Assembly (NCBI RefSeq): GCF_017639205.1 | Contig: NZ_CP071139.1 | Span: forward strand, 3,612,001-3,676,000 | Reading direction: 5' to 3' | DNA length: 64,000 nucleotides | DNA from: Streptomyces nojiriensis | Lineage (GTDB): Bacteria; Actinomycetota; Actinomycetes; Streptomycetales; Streptomycetaceae | Part shown: in pieces, positions 1 through 9,757 of the stretch | How the letters are laid out: each line of letters begins with the position of its first letter | Numbering within the stretch: the stretch's first letter is position 1 | The notes under the pieces: generated by a model | The model's input: only the letters and a program-made list of their open reading frames with translations | The model's database searches: none | Told to the model about the DNA's origin: nothing | Program-made: the position numbers and the translations under genes

Positions 1-1713
1 GTAGAGCGCGGAGCGGCTCTCCAGCTCCTCGTGCGTGCCGATGTCGGCGAGCCGCCCGCGGTCGAGTACGGCGATCCGGTCGGCCAGCGCGAGCGTGGAG
101 CGGCGGTGGGCGATCAGCAGGGTGGTCCGGCCGGCCATGACGGAGCGCAGGGCCTCGTGGATCTCGTGCTCCACGCGGGCGTCGACGGCGGAGGTGGCGT
201 CGTCGAGGAGCAGCAGCCGGGGGTCGGTCAGGATGGCGCGGGCGAGGGCGATGCGCTGGCGCTGGCCGCCGGAGAGGGTGAGCCCCTGCTCGCCGACCTT
301 GGTGTCGTACCCGGCGGGCAGGGCCCGGATGAACCCCTCGGCCTGGGCGGCGCGGGCGGCGGCCTCGATCTGCTCCTCGGTGGCGCCGGGGTGCCCGTAG
401 GCGATGTTGGCGCGGATGGTGTCGGAGAAGAGGAAGGAGTCCTCGGGGACCAGGCCTATCGCGCCGCGCAGGGAGTCGTACGTCAGCTCGCGGACGTCGT
501 GGCCGCCGACGCGGACGGCGCCGCCGTCGGCGTCGTAGAACCGGGGCAGCAGGAGCGCGACGGTGGACTTGCCGCTGCCCGAGGACCCGACGACGGCGAC
601 GGTCTCGCCCTGCGCCACGGAGAGCGAGAAGCCGTCGAGGACGGGCCGCCCGGGGTCGTAGCCGAAGCGGACGTCGTCGAACTCGACGGTGGCGGGCGCG
701 TCGGCGGGCAGCTCGTGGGTGCCCTCGTGGATCTCGGGCTCGGTGTCGATGAGCTCGAACACGCGCTCCACGCCGGCCCGGGCCTGCTGTCCGACGGTGA
801 GGACCATGGCGAGCATGCGGACGGGTCCGACGAGCTGGGCGAGGTAGGTGGAGAAGGCGACGAAGGTGCCGAGGGTGACCTGGCCGTTGGTGGCCATCCA
901 GCCGCCGAGGGCCAGCATGGCGACCTGGGCGAGCGCGGGGACGGCCTGCAGGGCGGGGGTGTAGCGCGAGTTGAGGCGGATGGTCCGCATCCGCCCGGCG
1001 AACAGCCGGCGGCCGGCTTCGCGCAGCTTGCCGGTCTCCTGCTCCTCCTGGCCGAAGCCCTTGACGACGCGGACGCCGGTCACGGCCCCGTCGACGACGG
1101 TCGCCACGGCGGCGGCCTGGCCCTGGGCCCACCAGGTGGCGGGGAAGAGCTTCTTGCGGCTGCGCTTGGCTATGAACCACAGGGCGGGGGCCATGAGCAG
1201 GGCGACGAGGGTCAGCAGCGGCGAGAGCCAGAGCATGATCCCGAGGGATATCCCGAAGAGCAGGAAGTTCCCGATCGTCATGGGCAGCATGAAGAGCAGG
1301 CCCTGGATCAGCTGGAGGTCGCTGGTGGCGCGGCCGACGACCTGACCGGTGTTCAGCTCGTCCTGCCGCCGCCCGTCGAGGCGGGCGATCGTGTCGTACA
1401 TGTCGGTGCGCAGGTCGTGCTGCACGTCGAGGGCGAGCCGCCCGCCGTAGTACCTGCGTACGTAGGTCAGTACGTACACGAGCAGGGCCGCGGCTATGAG
1501 CATCCCGGCCCAGGGCGCCATGGGCTTGGTCCGGTCCCCGATGACGTCGTCGATGATCACCTTGGTGACCAGCGGCACGACCGCCATCACGGCCATACCG
1601 GCCAGCGAGGAGCCGAGCGCGAGCAGCACATTGGTCCTGTACCGCCAGGTGTAGGCCGCCAGCCGCTTGCCCCAGCCCTGTTTCTCCCCAGCCGCTGTCT
1701 CTGCCGCCGCCAC
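1..1713 (-). CDS. ABC exporter half-transporter (TMD-NBD), 3' end cut by window edge
   Basis: An ABC-type exporter half with a membrane domain (about residues 20-320) followed by an ATPase domain. The GTG start at 1713 has GGAGG 6-8 nt upstream. Walker A (GSSGSGKST) is near residues 374-384, the signature is LSGGQ, and the H-loop lies in IAHRRST. Walker B reads LLLLDDATSAVD, so the catalytic glutamate expected after the Walker B aspartate is Asp505. In heterodimeric exporters of the TM287/288 type this substitution marks the degenerate site, so this is probably one subunit of a pair; the partner would lie beyond the left edge. The substrate cannot be told. The last residues are missing because the gene runs off the window. 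Confidence 0.93.
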   Translation of the reverse strand, partial: MAAAETAAGEKQGWGKRLAAYTWRYRTNVLLALGSSLAGMAVMAVVPLVTKVIIDDVIGDRTKPMAPWAGMLIAAALLVYVLTYVRRYYGGRLALDVQHDLRTDMYDTIARLDGRRQDELNTGQVVGRATSDLQLIQGLLFMLPMTIGNFLLFGISLGIMLWLSPLLTLVALLMAPALWFIAKRSRKKLFPATWWAQGQAAAVATVVDGAVTGVRVVKGFGQEEQETGKLREAGRRLFAGRMRTIRLNSRYTPALQAVPALAQVAMLALGGWMATNGQVTLGTFVAFSTYLAQLVGPVRMLAMVLTVGQQARAGVERVFELIDTEPEIHEGTHELPADAPATVEFDDVRFGYDPGRPVLDGFSLSVAQGETVAVVGSSGSGKSTVALLLPRFYDADGGAVRVGGHDVRELTYDSLRGAIGLVPEDSFLFSDTIRANIAYGHPGATEEQIEAAARAAQAEGFIRALPAGYDTKVGEQGLTLSGGQRQRIALARAILTDPRLLLLDDATSAVDARVEHEIHEALRSVMAGRTTLLIAHRRSTLALADRIAVLDRGRLADIGTHEELESRSALY

Positions 1714-2003
1714 GTGAGGCCTCCCCGTTCGTCCTGTCCTGCCGGAAGCGCCAACGCTCCGACCGGCGGATTTCATCCCGCCGCAACAATCGCACTCTCG
1801 TACGGCGGGGGCGCGCGGACCGCGTCCGACCGGGGCGGGGAGGCCGTGGGGAGGCCGTGGGGGGCGGCGCGGCAGCGAGGCGGACGCGGGGCCCGTCCCT
1901 GTCAAGTCACGACATCACGGATCTGGGCCGGGCAGGGCGTACTGCCGATGCTGGAAGTCGGCAGCCCTCCGACCACGGTGGCGCAGCGAAGGGATCCAGG
2001 ACC
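1714..2003. other. Intergenic region between the ABC exporter and a small membrane protein gene
   Basis: These 290 bases hold the divergent promoters of the flanking genes. A short direct repeat (GAGGCCGTGGG twice, about 1840-1862) is visible. I see no convincing gene, hairpin or operator. Confidence 0.4.
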
Positions 2004-2249
2004 ATGTCCACTCACCACGAACACTCGACCGGCACCGGCACCGGCACCGGCACCGGCTTCATGCAGCGGACCGTCCGCACCGTCGTCCCCTACGTCACCG
2101 CGTTCCTCGTCGCGCTGCTCGCGGCGAAGATCGTCGGCCTGCTGACCGAGAACCCGTGGGCCCGGCTGGGCACGGCGCTGGGCGTGGCCGTGGTCAGCCT
2201 CCTCCTCCATACCTACGAGGAGAAGGAGGAGGGCCGCTCCGGCGGCTGA
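2004..2249 (+). CDS. Small membrane protein with Gly-Thr repeat
   Basis: An 81-residue protein of unknown function. A His/Ser-rich start is followed by four Gly-Thr pairs encoded by a GGCACC hexamer repeat (about 2030-2056). Then come two hydrophobic segments (about residues 30-48 and 56-71) and a charged tail ending EEKEEGRSGG. The ATG at 2004 is preceded by AAGGGATCC. Short two-helix proteins of this kind are common and uncharacterised in Streptomyces. It ends 15 bases from the convergent TPP-enzyme gene. Confidence 0.7.
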   Translation: MSTHHEHSTGTGTGTGTGFMQRTVRTVVPYVTAFLVALLAAKIVGLLTENPWARLGTALGVAVVSLLLHTYEEKEEGRSGG

Positions 2250-2264
2250 CGCCGCGCTGACCCC

Positions 2265-3932
2265 TCAGAGGTGCGTCGGGGCGAACATCTTCAGGGTGGC
2301 CGGGAGGACCACCACCGAGGGGCCCGGGGTCCCGAGGGCCTTCGCGAGGTCCTCGCGGAGGGATTCCGGGGTGGTGGTGGAGGCCGGGACGCCGAAGGAC
2401 TGCGCCAGCGCCACGAAGTCGGGGCCGGCGAGCTCGGTGCCGGTCCCGCAGCCGTACTCGCGCAGGATGCCGTAGCCGGCGTCGTCCACGATCAGCCAGG
2501 TGACGTCGAGGCCGTGCTGCTTCGCCGTGGCGAGGTCCGCGACGGAGTACATCGCGCCGCCGTCGCCGGACACCGCCAGCACCGGGGTGTCCGGTTCCGC
2601 GACGCACGCGCCGAGTGCCGCCGGGAAGGCGTAGCCGAGGCCGCCCGCGCCCTGGGCCGAGTGCATGGTGTTGGGGTGCTTCGGGTCGAAGGCGGACCAG
2701 GCCCAGTAGGACAGGATCGTCATGTCCCAGAAGGACGGGGAGCGGGGCGGGAGCGCGGCCCGGATCGAGCCGAGGAGTTCCTGTTCGAGGGCCACGTCCT
2801 GGGTGGCGAGGCGGGCCGCGATGTCCGCGAGGACCAGGCGCACGCGCTCCGGGGCGGAGGGGTCCTCGCGCTCGGACACCGTCTCCAGCAGGGCCTGGAG
2901 CGCCAGGCGGGCGTCCGCGTGGATGCCGAGGCCCGCGTGGTTGGACTCCAGCTTGCCGAGGTCCGCCTCGATCTGGACGACCCGGCCCGTCGGGAAGAAC
3001 GTGTGGTAGTTCGACGAGAGCTCGCCGAGGCCCGAGCCGACCACGAGCAGGACGTCGGCGTCCTCCAGGAAGTCCGTCATGTGGCGGTCCTCCAGCCAGG
3101 ACTGGAGGGACAGCGGATGGGTCCACGGGAAGGCGCCCTTGCCGCCGAAGGTGGTGACGACGGGCGCGTTCAGGCGCTCGGCGAGCTGCCTCAGCTTGCC
3201 CGCCGCGTCGGAGCGGACGACCCCGCCGCCCGCGATGATCACCGGGCGGGTGGCGTTCTCCAGCCAGTGGGCGGCGAGCGCCGTGAGCTCTGGCCTCGGC
3301 GCCAGCTCGTGCGGGGTCGCGTCCACGCCCGTGACCTGCGGGATGACGGTCTCGGCCCGCAGCACGTCCTCGGGGATCTCGACGAACACCGGGCCGTGCG
3401 GGGCGGTCAGGGCCGACTCCCAGGCCTCCGCGATCACGGAGGGGAGCTGGGAGGGGGTGCGGACCGTGTGGACGGACTTCACCACGTCCCGGAAGGAGGC
3501 CGACTGGTCCCGCAGCTCGTGCAGGTGCCCGCGCCGCCCGCCGCCCAGGCCCGCCACCGGAACCTGGGAGGAGATCGCGAGGACCGGGGCCGAGGCGGCG
3601 GCCGCCTCGGCCAGGGCGGGCAGCGCCATCAGCGCGCCCGGGCCGGTGGAGAGCAGCAGCGGCACCGCCTCGCCCGTGATCCGGCCGTACGCGTCGGCCG
3701 CGAAGCCCGCGTTGTTCTCCGTACGCAGCCCCACGAGGCGCAGGTCGGAGCGGCCGACCGCGTCGAAGAGGGCGAGCGCGTGCTGGCCGGGCAGGCCGAA
3801 GACGGTGTTCGCGCCGAGCGAGCGCAGCGTTTCCACGACCAGGTCCCCGCCCGTCCGGCCCGGCGGCGGCGCGAGCGCGGCCGCCCTCTGGGCGTCGGTG
3901 GGGCGGAGAACCAGGTCGTGGTCGTGCGTCAC
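2265..3932 (-). CDS. Thiamine-pyrophosphate enzyme, acetolactate synthase-like
   Basis: A 555-residue protein with the three-domain fold of the acetolactate synthase / benzoylformate decarboxylase family. The N-terminal pyrimidine-binding domain has the catalytic Glu in RTENNAGFA. The C-terminal PP domain has the TPP/Mg motif starting SGDGGAMY. The later part of that motif reads DDAGYG where many family members have NN-x-x-YG, so metal ligation may differ slightly. The GTG start lies 5 bases past the stop of the ureohydrolase gene, so the two are almost certainly one operon. Substrate unknown; the neighbour suggests a role in arginine or guanidino-compound catabolism. True acetolactate synthase is less likely because no ilvN-type regulatory subunit follows. 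Confidence 0.9.
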   Translation of the reverse strand: MTHDHDLVLRPTDAQRAAALAPPPGRTGGDLVVETLRSLGANTVFGLPGQHALALFDAVGRSDLRLVGLRTENNAGFAADAYGRITGEAVPLLLSTGPGALMALPALAEAAAASAPVLAISSQVPVAGLGGGRRGHLHELRDQSASFRDVVKSVHTVRTPSQLPSVIAEAWESALTAPHGPVFVEIPEDVLRAETVIPQVTGVDATPHELAPRPELTALAAHWLENATRPVIIAGGGVVRSDAAGKLRQLAERLNAPVVTTFGGKGAFPWTHPLSLQSWLEDRHMTDFLEDADVLLVVGSGLGELSSNYHTFFPTGRVVQIEADLGKLESNHAGLGIHADARLALQALLETVSEREDPSAPERVRLVLADIAARLATQDVALEQELLGSIRAALPPRSPSFWDMTILSYWAWSAFDPKHPNTMHSAQGAGGLGYAFPAALGACVAEPDTPVLAVSGDGGAMYSVADLATAKQHGLDVTWLIVDDAGYGILREYGCGTGTELAGPDFVALAQSFGVPASTTTPESLREDLAKALGTPGPSVVVLPATLKMFAPTHL

Positions 3933-3937
3933 TTCGC

Positions 3938-4900
3938 TTACTTGCCCTTCGCCTGCGCGATCTGTCGCGACATGATCGTGGTCAGCTCGTACGCGGTGTG
4001 CGAGGCCGCGACCGAGGTGATCTCGGCGTGATCGTACGCCGGGGCGACCTCGACGACGTCGGCGGAAACGAGGTTGCAGGAGGACAGCCCGCGGATGATC
4101 TCCAGCAGCTCGCGGGAGGTCATGCCGCCCGCCTCCGGGGTGCCGGTGCCGGGCGCGTGCGCCGGGTCGAGCACGTCGATGTCGATGGAGATGTACAGCG
4201 GACGGTCGCCGATGCGCTGGCGCAGCTGGTCGGCGACCTCGTCGGCGCCGCGGCGGTAGACGTCGGCCGAGGTGACGATGCCGAAGCCCATCTTGGCGTC
4301 GTCGTCCAGGTCCTGCTTGCCGTACAGCGGGCCGCGGGTACCGACGTGGGAGAGCGCCTCGGTGTCGAGGATGCCCTCCTCGACGGCGCGGCGGAACGGG
4401 GTGCCGTGGGTGTACTCGGCGCCGAAGTAGGTGTCCCAGGTGTCCAGGTGCGCGTCGAAGTGGAGCAGCGCGACCGGGCCGTGCTTCTTCGCGACGGAGC
4501 GGAGCAGCGGCAGGGCGATGGTGTGGTCGCCGCCCAGGGTCATCAGGCGGGAGCCGGCGCCGAGCAGCTCGTCGGCGGCGGCCTCGACCGTCTCGACGGC
4601 CTCGTTGATGTTGAAGGGGTTCACGGCGATGTCACCGGCGTCGGCGACCTGGGCGAGCGCGAACGGGGAGGCGTCCTGGGCCGGGTTGTACGGGCGCAGC
4701 AGGCGCGAGGCCTCGCGGATGGCGTTGCCGCCGAAGCGGGCGCCGGGGCGGTAGGACACGCCGGAGTCGAAGGGCACGCCGACGACGGCGACGTCGGCGG
4801 AGCCGACCTCGTCGAGGCGGGGCAGACGGGCGAAGGTCGCCGGGCCCGCGTAGCGCGGGATACGGGAGGAGTCGACGGGGCCGCGCGGCTGCGTGCTCAT
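3938..4900 (-). CDS. speB: Agmatinase-family ureohydrolase (agmatinase or guanidinobutyrase)
   Basis: A 320-residue arginase/agmatinase-family enzyme that hydrolyses a guanidino group to urea and an amine at a binuclear Mn centre. All metal motifs are present: GGDHTIALP, HFDAHLDTWD and SIDIDVLDPAHAPGTGTPEAGG in split form. The full family length is kept. The ATG at 4900 is preceded by AGAGGCACAGCC. Agmatinase and 4-guanidinobutyrase cannot be separated by motif; the latter belongs to the arginine oxygenase route known in Streptomyces. First gene of a pair with the TPP enzyme, divergent from a PucR regulator. Confidence 0.93.
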   Translation of the reverse strand: MSTQPRGPVDSSRIPRYAGPATFARLPRLDEVGSADVAVVGVPFDSGVSYRPGARFGGNAIREASRLLRPYNPAQDASPFALAQVADAGDIAVNPFNINEAVETVEAAADELLGAGSRLMTLGGDHTIALPLLRSVAKKHGPVALLHFDAHLDTWDTYFGAEYTHGTPFRRAVEEGILDTEALSHVGTRGPLYGKQDLDDDAKMGFGIVTSADVYRRGADEVADQLRQRIGDRPLYISIDIDVLDPAHAPGTGTPEAGGMTSRELLEIIRGLSSCNLVSADVVEVAPAYDHAEITSVAASHTAYELTTIMSRQIAQAKGK

Positions 4901-5018
4901 GGCTGTGCCTCTTTTTCTCTGGCCTGACGTGTGCGGTACTTCGAGCGTAAGCGGGCCACCGGGGGGTGGGGAGTGTACGTTTCATCCATCCGGCAGAGTC
5001 GAAATGGATGGAGTATCC
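4901..5018. promoter_or_regulatory. Divergent promoter region with imperfect inverted repeat
   Basis: The only gap between the divergent ureohydrolase and PucR genes, so promoters for both must lie here. An imperfect inverted repeat (CCATCC about 4987-4992, GGATGG about 5006-5011) sits just before the PucR start and could be an autoregulatory site. Inferred from symmetry and position only. Confidence 0.4.
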
Positions 5019-6422
5019 ATGCCCAGCCCTCCCCGCGATCCGGAGTACGGCGACGGCCCGGTCGGGGAGCCGCTCACCCCGACCGTGCCCCTCGCCGCGC
5101 TGCTCGGCGACCGGGAGCTCGGCCTGCGCCACCTCGCCGGGCCGGCCGCCGCCGGGGTGCACGGGGTGCACGCCTCCGAGATGCCCGACCCCTCCCCGTA
5201 CCTGCTCGGCGGCGAGCTGCTGCTGACCGCCGGGGCGGGTCCCGCCGACGACCCCGACGGGTACGTGGCCCGGCTGGCCGGGGCGGGGGCTGCCGCGCTC
5301 GGCTTCGGCGTGGCCCCGGTGCACGAGGAGGTCCCGGCCGCGCTGGCCGAGGCCTGCGCCCGGCACGGGCTGCCGCTGCTGGAGGTGCCGCCGCGGACCC
5401 CCTTCTCGGCGGTCGCCCGCGCGGTGGGTCGGCTGATGGCGGAGGCCCGGACCCGGGAGCTGCGCCGGGTCACCGAGGCCCAGCAGGCCCTGGCGGCGGC
5501 CGCGGCCCGACCCGACCCGGTCCCGGCGGTGCTGGCCCGGCTCGCGGCGAGCCTGGGCGGGTCGGTCGCCCTGTGGCCGGGCGGCCGGGCGGCGGGCCCG
5601 GAGCTGCCGGCTCCGGCATGGGAGGCCCTGTCCGCGCTGCTGACCCGCGTCGGCCGCGAGGGCGGACCCGCCACCGCCACCGATCGGGCGGGCGGACACC
5701 ACCTGGCCGCCTACGCCCTGGCCGGGCGGGCCGCCCTGGGCACCGCGACCCCGGCCCGCGCACCCGGCGACCACACCGTGGCATCGGTGGCCGCCGTCCT
5801 GCTGACCCTGCTCACCGCCGAGCGGCCCGCCGGGGCCGAGGCGGCGGCCCTGACCCGGCTGCTCCTCGACGGGAATCCGGCCGCGGCCCTGGCGGCCGGA
5901 CCCTGGTACGCCGTCCACGCCCGCGGGTCCGGGGACCCGCAGGCCCTCGCGGCCGCGCTGGGCACCGTACTGCTGGACCCGCACGAGGGCGGCGTACGGC
6001 TGCTCACGGACCGGGAGCCCGCCGCACAGCCCGGCTGGCGGCTCGGGGTGGGCGCACCGGCCGCGCCCGACGCGCTGGCCACGGCCGACGCCCAGGCCGC
6101 GCGGGCCCTGGAGCGCGCGGAGGCGGCCCGTACCCCGCTGGCCCGCCACACCGACCCCGGCTTCGCGGGCCTGGTCGGCGAGGCCGAGGCGCGCGCCCAC
6201 GCCGAGGCCCTGCTGGGGCCGCTCCCCCCCGCCCTGCGGGAGACCCTGCACGGCTGGCTGGCCCACCACGGCAACTGGGACCGCACGGCCGCGGCCCTGG
6301 GCGTCCACCGCAACACCGTCCGCCAGCGCATCGGCCGCGCCGCCGAACTGCTGGACCGGGACCTGGACGACCCGGACGTACGGATGGAGCTGTGGTTCGC
6401 GCTGCGCGTCGCCGCCGGGTGA
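5019..6422 (+). CDS. PucR-family transcriptional regulator
   Basis: A 467-residue regulator with an N-terminal PucR-type sensory domain (about residues 20-150), a variable middle, and the C-terminal CdaR/PucR helix-turn-helix. The HTH reads in part HHGNWDRTAAALGVHRNTVR, a hallmark of the family. ATG 5019 is chosen because GGATGGAG lies 6-13 nt upstream; an in-frame ATG at 5004 is possible. PucR proteins commonly activate purine or amino-nitrogen catabolic genes in response to a small ligand. Its position facing the ureohydrolase/TPP operon suggests that operon is its target. Confidence 0.88.
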   Translation: MPSPPRDPEYGDGPVGEPLTPTVPLAALLGDRELGLRHLAGPAAAGVHGVHASEMPDPSPYLLGGELLLTAGAGPADDPDGYVARLAGAGAAALGFGVAPVHEEVPAALAEACARHGLPLLEVPPRTPFSAVARAVGRLMAEARTRELRRVTEAQQALAAAAARPDPVPAVLARLAASLGGSVALWPGGRAAGPELPAPAWEALSALLTRVGREGGPATATDRAGGHHLAAYALAGRAALGTATPARAPGDHTVASVAAVLLTLLTAERPAGAEAAALTRLLLDGNPAAALAAGPWYAVHARGSGDPQALAAALGTVLLDPHEGGVRLLTDREPAAQPGWRLGVGAPAAPDALATADAQAARALERAEAARTPLARHTDPGFAGLVGEAEARAHAEALLGPLPPALRETLHGWLAHHGNWDRTAAALGVHRNTVRQRIGRAAELLDRDLDDPDVRMELWFALRVAAG

Positions 6423-6446
6423 GGGCGGCGCCCGCCGGCGGCCCGC

Positions 6447-7409
6447 TCAGCCGGGGTGGTCGTCCGGCGGGCGGAAGGAGGCGAGCATCTCCAGGAAGCG
6501 GGCGGAGCCGGTGATCACCCCGGGCCGCCCGCTGCCGGGCGGGGCGGGCTCGACCCCGATCGACTCGATCCCGTCCTCCCCGATCCACAGCAGGCGCGAG
6601 CTCAGCCGGAACCCCTCCGGGGCGTCCTCCCACATCTGCCGTACGAGCGGGCCGTAGGCGATCACGCAGGTGTGCAGGTCCGGCCCCGCCACGGCCCACA
6701 GCATCAGGTGACCGTGGAAGGGGACCATCGCGAGGATGCCGAGCGGCGCCGGGCGGTCGATCAGATCGGCGGCCCGCAACAGGTGGGTGGAGGTCCATCC
6801 GCCGTCGGCCTCGACGTTCACCAGCGGGTTCTCGTCGTCGTTGTACCGGAGCGAGACCGGCGCGGCGTCCAGGTTGGCCATGGCGGCGGCCCAGACCTCG
6901 GAGCCGTCCACCTGCCAGGCGTCGAACTGCTCCGGCGGGACGGGTGCGGAGAGGGTGCCGCCCACCTGGATCACGACGACGGCCGCGAGCTCCTCGGTCA
7001 GGGCGACCGCCAGCGCGTGGCGCTCGGTCACCGTGTCGACGGTCACCAGCCTCGGCATGAGCAGGTTGCGGACCTCGGCGAAGCCCGCGCGCTCCAGTTC
7101 GCGGCGCCGCTCGGCGAGCCGCTGCTTCTGGTTCAGGAAGGAGACGGTGGCCGACCGCCAGTTCGTGTGCGGCAGCCCGCGGACCAGCTCGGCTATCTCC
7201 GCGAGGTCCAGCGGAGCTCCGGGCTCTCCCTCGGCGGCGAGCGAGAGGTGGCGGTGCTCCCCGAAGCGCATGGGCGGCCCGCTCCTGTTCCCGTCCAGGA
7301 AGACGTCGTTCAGGAGCTCCTCAAAGCGGTGCCAGTCGGCGGGGCTGAACCACGCGCACCAGTCCGGTACGCCCGCGCCGGCCTTTTTCGCTCTCCGGAA
7401 AAGTGGCAT
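6447..7409 (-). CDS. Conserved hypothetical protein
   Basis: A 320-residue soluble protein of mixed alpha/beta character. I recognise no domain. It begins MPLFRRAKKAG and carries an acidic, Trp-rich N-terminal part (WCAWFSPADWHRFEELL). No signal peptide or membrane segment is seen. The ATG at 7409 is preferred to upstream alternatives because the upstream codons read poorly as protein; its ribosome binding site is weak. It converges with the PucR gene 24 bases away. Confidence 0.65.
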   Translation of the reverse strand: MPLFRRAKKAGAGVPDWCAWFSPADWHRFEELLNDVFLDGNRSGPPMRFGEHRHLSLAAEGEPGAPLDLAEIAELVRGLPHTNWRSATVSFLNQKQRLAERRRELERAGFAEVRNLLMPRLVTVDTVTERHALAVALTEELAAVVVIQVGGTLSAPVPPEQFDAWQVDGSEVWAAAMANLDAAPVSLRYNDDENPLVNVEADGGWTSTHLLRAADLIDRPAPLGILAMVPFHGHLMLWAVAGPDLHTCVIAYGPLVRQMWEDAPEGFRLSSRLLWIGEDGIESIGVEPAPPGSGRPGVITGSARFLEMLASFRPPDDHPG

Positions 7410-7678
7410 GCCGGGCAGGTTAGGGGAGGGCGAACCGGTACGTGAGACCACGAACAAGGCATTCTCGAGCGCATTCCGGCCACATTTCGGCCACCACGGC
7501 CCGGACGGGCCCCTCCGCCGGGATCGCCCCGGGGGTCGCCGCCGGAGGGCCGGGGGTGAGCCACCCCACCCTTTCTTCGGCCCCTCCGCTCTGGACAGCC
7601 AGTTTGACTGGCCGGTAACTTATCCTGAGCAAGCGCTTAGGCATGGCGGCGGACCGCCGCGACCGAAGGGAGCCGGCT
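7410..7678. promoter_or_regulatory. Promoter region of acyl-CoA dehydrogenase gene, with AAGCGCTT palindrome
   Basis: The gap contains TTGACT at about 7602-7607 and the perfect palindrome AAGCGCTT at 7631-7638, preceded by GAGC. Sequences of the form AGCAAGCGCTT are common operators of TetR-family lipid-metabolism regulators in actinomycetes, so fatty-acid-responsive repression is plausible. No regulator gene is adjacent. Confidence 0.4.
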
Positions 7679-8836
<1,158 letters not shown>

Positions 8837-8862
8837 GGAATCCGGGCACCTACCCTTCCCCC

Positions 8863-9741
8863 ATGAACCAGGCACTGACGACGCTCCTCGATCTGCTCGA
8901 CCTCGAGCAGATCGAGGAGAACATCTTCCGCGGTACCAGCCGGCCTTCGCTGGTACCGCGCGTCTTCGGCGGCCAGGTCGCGGCCCAGGCCCTGGTCGCG
9001 GCCGGCCGGACCGTCCCCGCGGACCGCATCGCGCACTCGCTGCACTCCTACTTCCTGCGCACCGGGGACACCTCCGCACCCATCGTCTACTCGGTGGACC
9101 GGATCCGCGACGGGCGCTCCTTCACCACGCGCCGGGTCGTCGCCGTCCAGCACGGCCAGCCGATCTTCCACCTCTCCGCCTCCTTCCAGACGTACGAGGA
9201 CGGCCTCGACCACCAGGTCGCCATGCCGTCCGCCCCGGACCCGGAGTCCCTGCCCACCGCGGCCGAGTCGCTGCCCGCGTACCGCGAGATCTTCCGCGAC
9301 CCCGGCACCGTGGAGCGGCTGATCGAGACGCGGGAGGCGGTGGACCTGCGCTACGCGACGACCCCGCCCTGGGGCAGCATCGGCGAGCCGGTGGAGCCGC
9401 GCTCGCAGGTGTGGTTCCGTACGGCCGGCAAGCTGGACAGCGCCGATCCGCTGCTGCACACCTGCCTCGCCACCTACGTCTCCGACATGACCCTGCTGGA
9501 CTCGGTGCTGCTCGCGCACGGGCGGGGCGGCTGGGCGGTGGGCGACGTGGTCGGCGCCTCGCTGGACCACGCGATGTGGTTCCACCGGCCCTTCCGGGCG
9601 GACGAGTGGCTGCTGTACGACCAGGAGTCGCCCTCGGCGGCCGCGGGCCGGGGCCTCGGCCAGGCCCGCATCTGGACGCAGGACGGCCGGCTGGCCGTGA
9701 CGGTCATCCAGGAGGGCGTCGTACGCGTCCCGCGTGCGTGA
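8863..9741 (+). CDS. tesB: Acyl-CoA thioesterase II (TesB-like)
   Basis: A 292-residue double-hotdog thioesterase that hydrolyses acyl-CoA to free acid and CoA. The start ATTLLDLLDLE-type region, RVFGGQVAAQAL, the HSLHSYFLRTGD segment and the C-terminal LDHAMWFHRPFRADEWLLY match the TesB family at full length; the catalytic Asp in SLDHAMWFH is retained. It lies close behind the acyl-CoA dehydrogenase gene. The gene converges with the next gene after 16 bases. Confidence 0.92.
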   Translation: MNQALTTLLDLLDLEQIEENIFRGTSRPSLVPRVFGGQVAAQALVAAGRTVPADRIAHSLHSYFLRTGDTSAPIVYSVDRIRDGRSFTTRRVVAVQHGQPIFHLSASFQTYEDGLDHQVAMPSAPDPESLPTAAESLPAYREIFRDPGTVERLIETREAVDLRYATTPPWGSIGEPVEPRSQVWFRTAGKLDSADPLLHTCLATYVSDMTLLDSVLLAHGRGGWAVGDVVGASLDHAMWFHRPFRADEWLLYDQESPSAAAGRGLGQARIWTQDGRLAVTVIQEGVVRVPRA

Positions 9742-9757
9742 CCCGCGCCCGCCCGTC

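Noticed and set aside
31..2145. A 704-codon open frame on the plus strand across the ABC exporter
   Set aside because: It is antisense to a gene with all ABC motifs and has the Gly/Ala/Glu-rich low complexity typical of shadow frames in high-GC DNA.
2265..4900. Clavulanic-acid-like ceaS-pah cluster
   Set aside because: No beta-lactam synthetase, oxygenase or clavaminate genes are nearby, so the pair is better explained by amino-acid catabolism.
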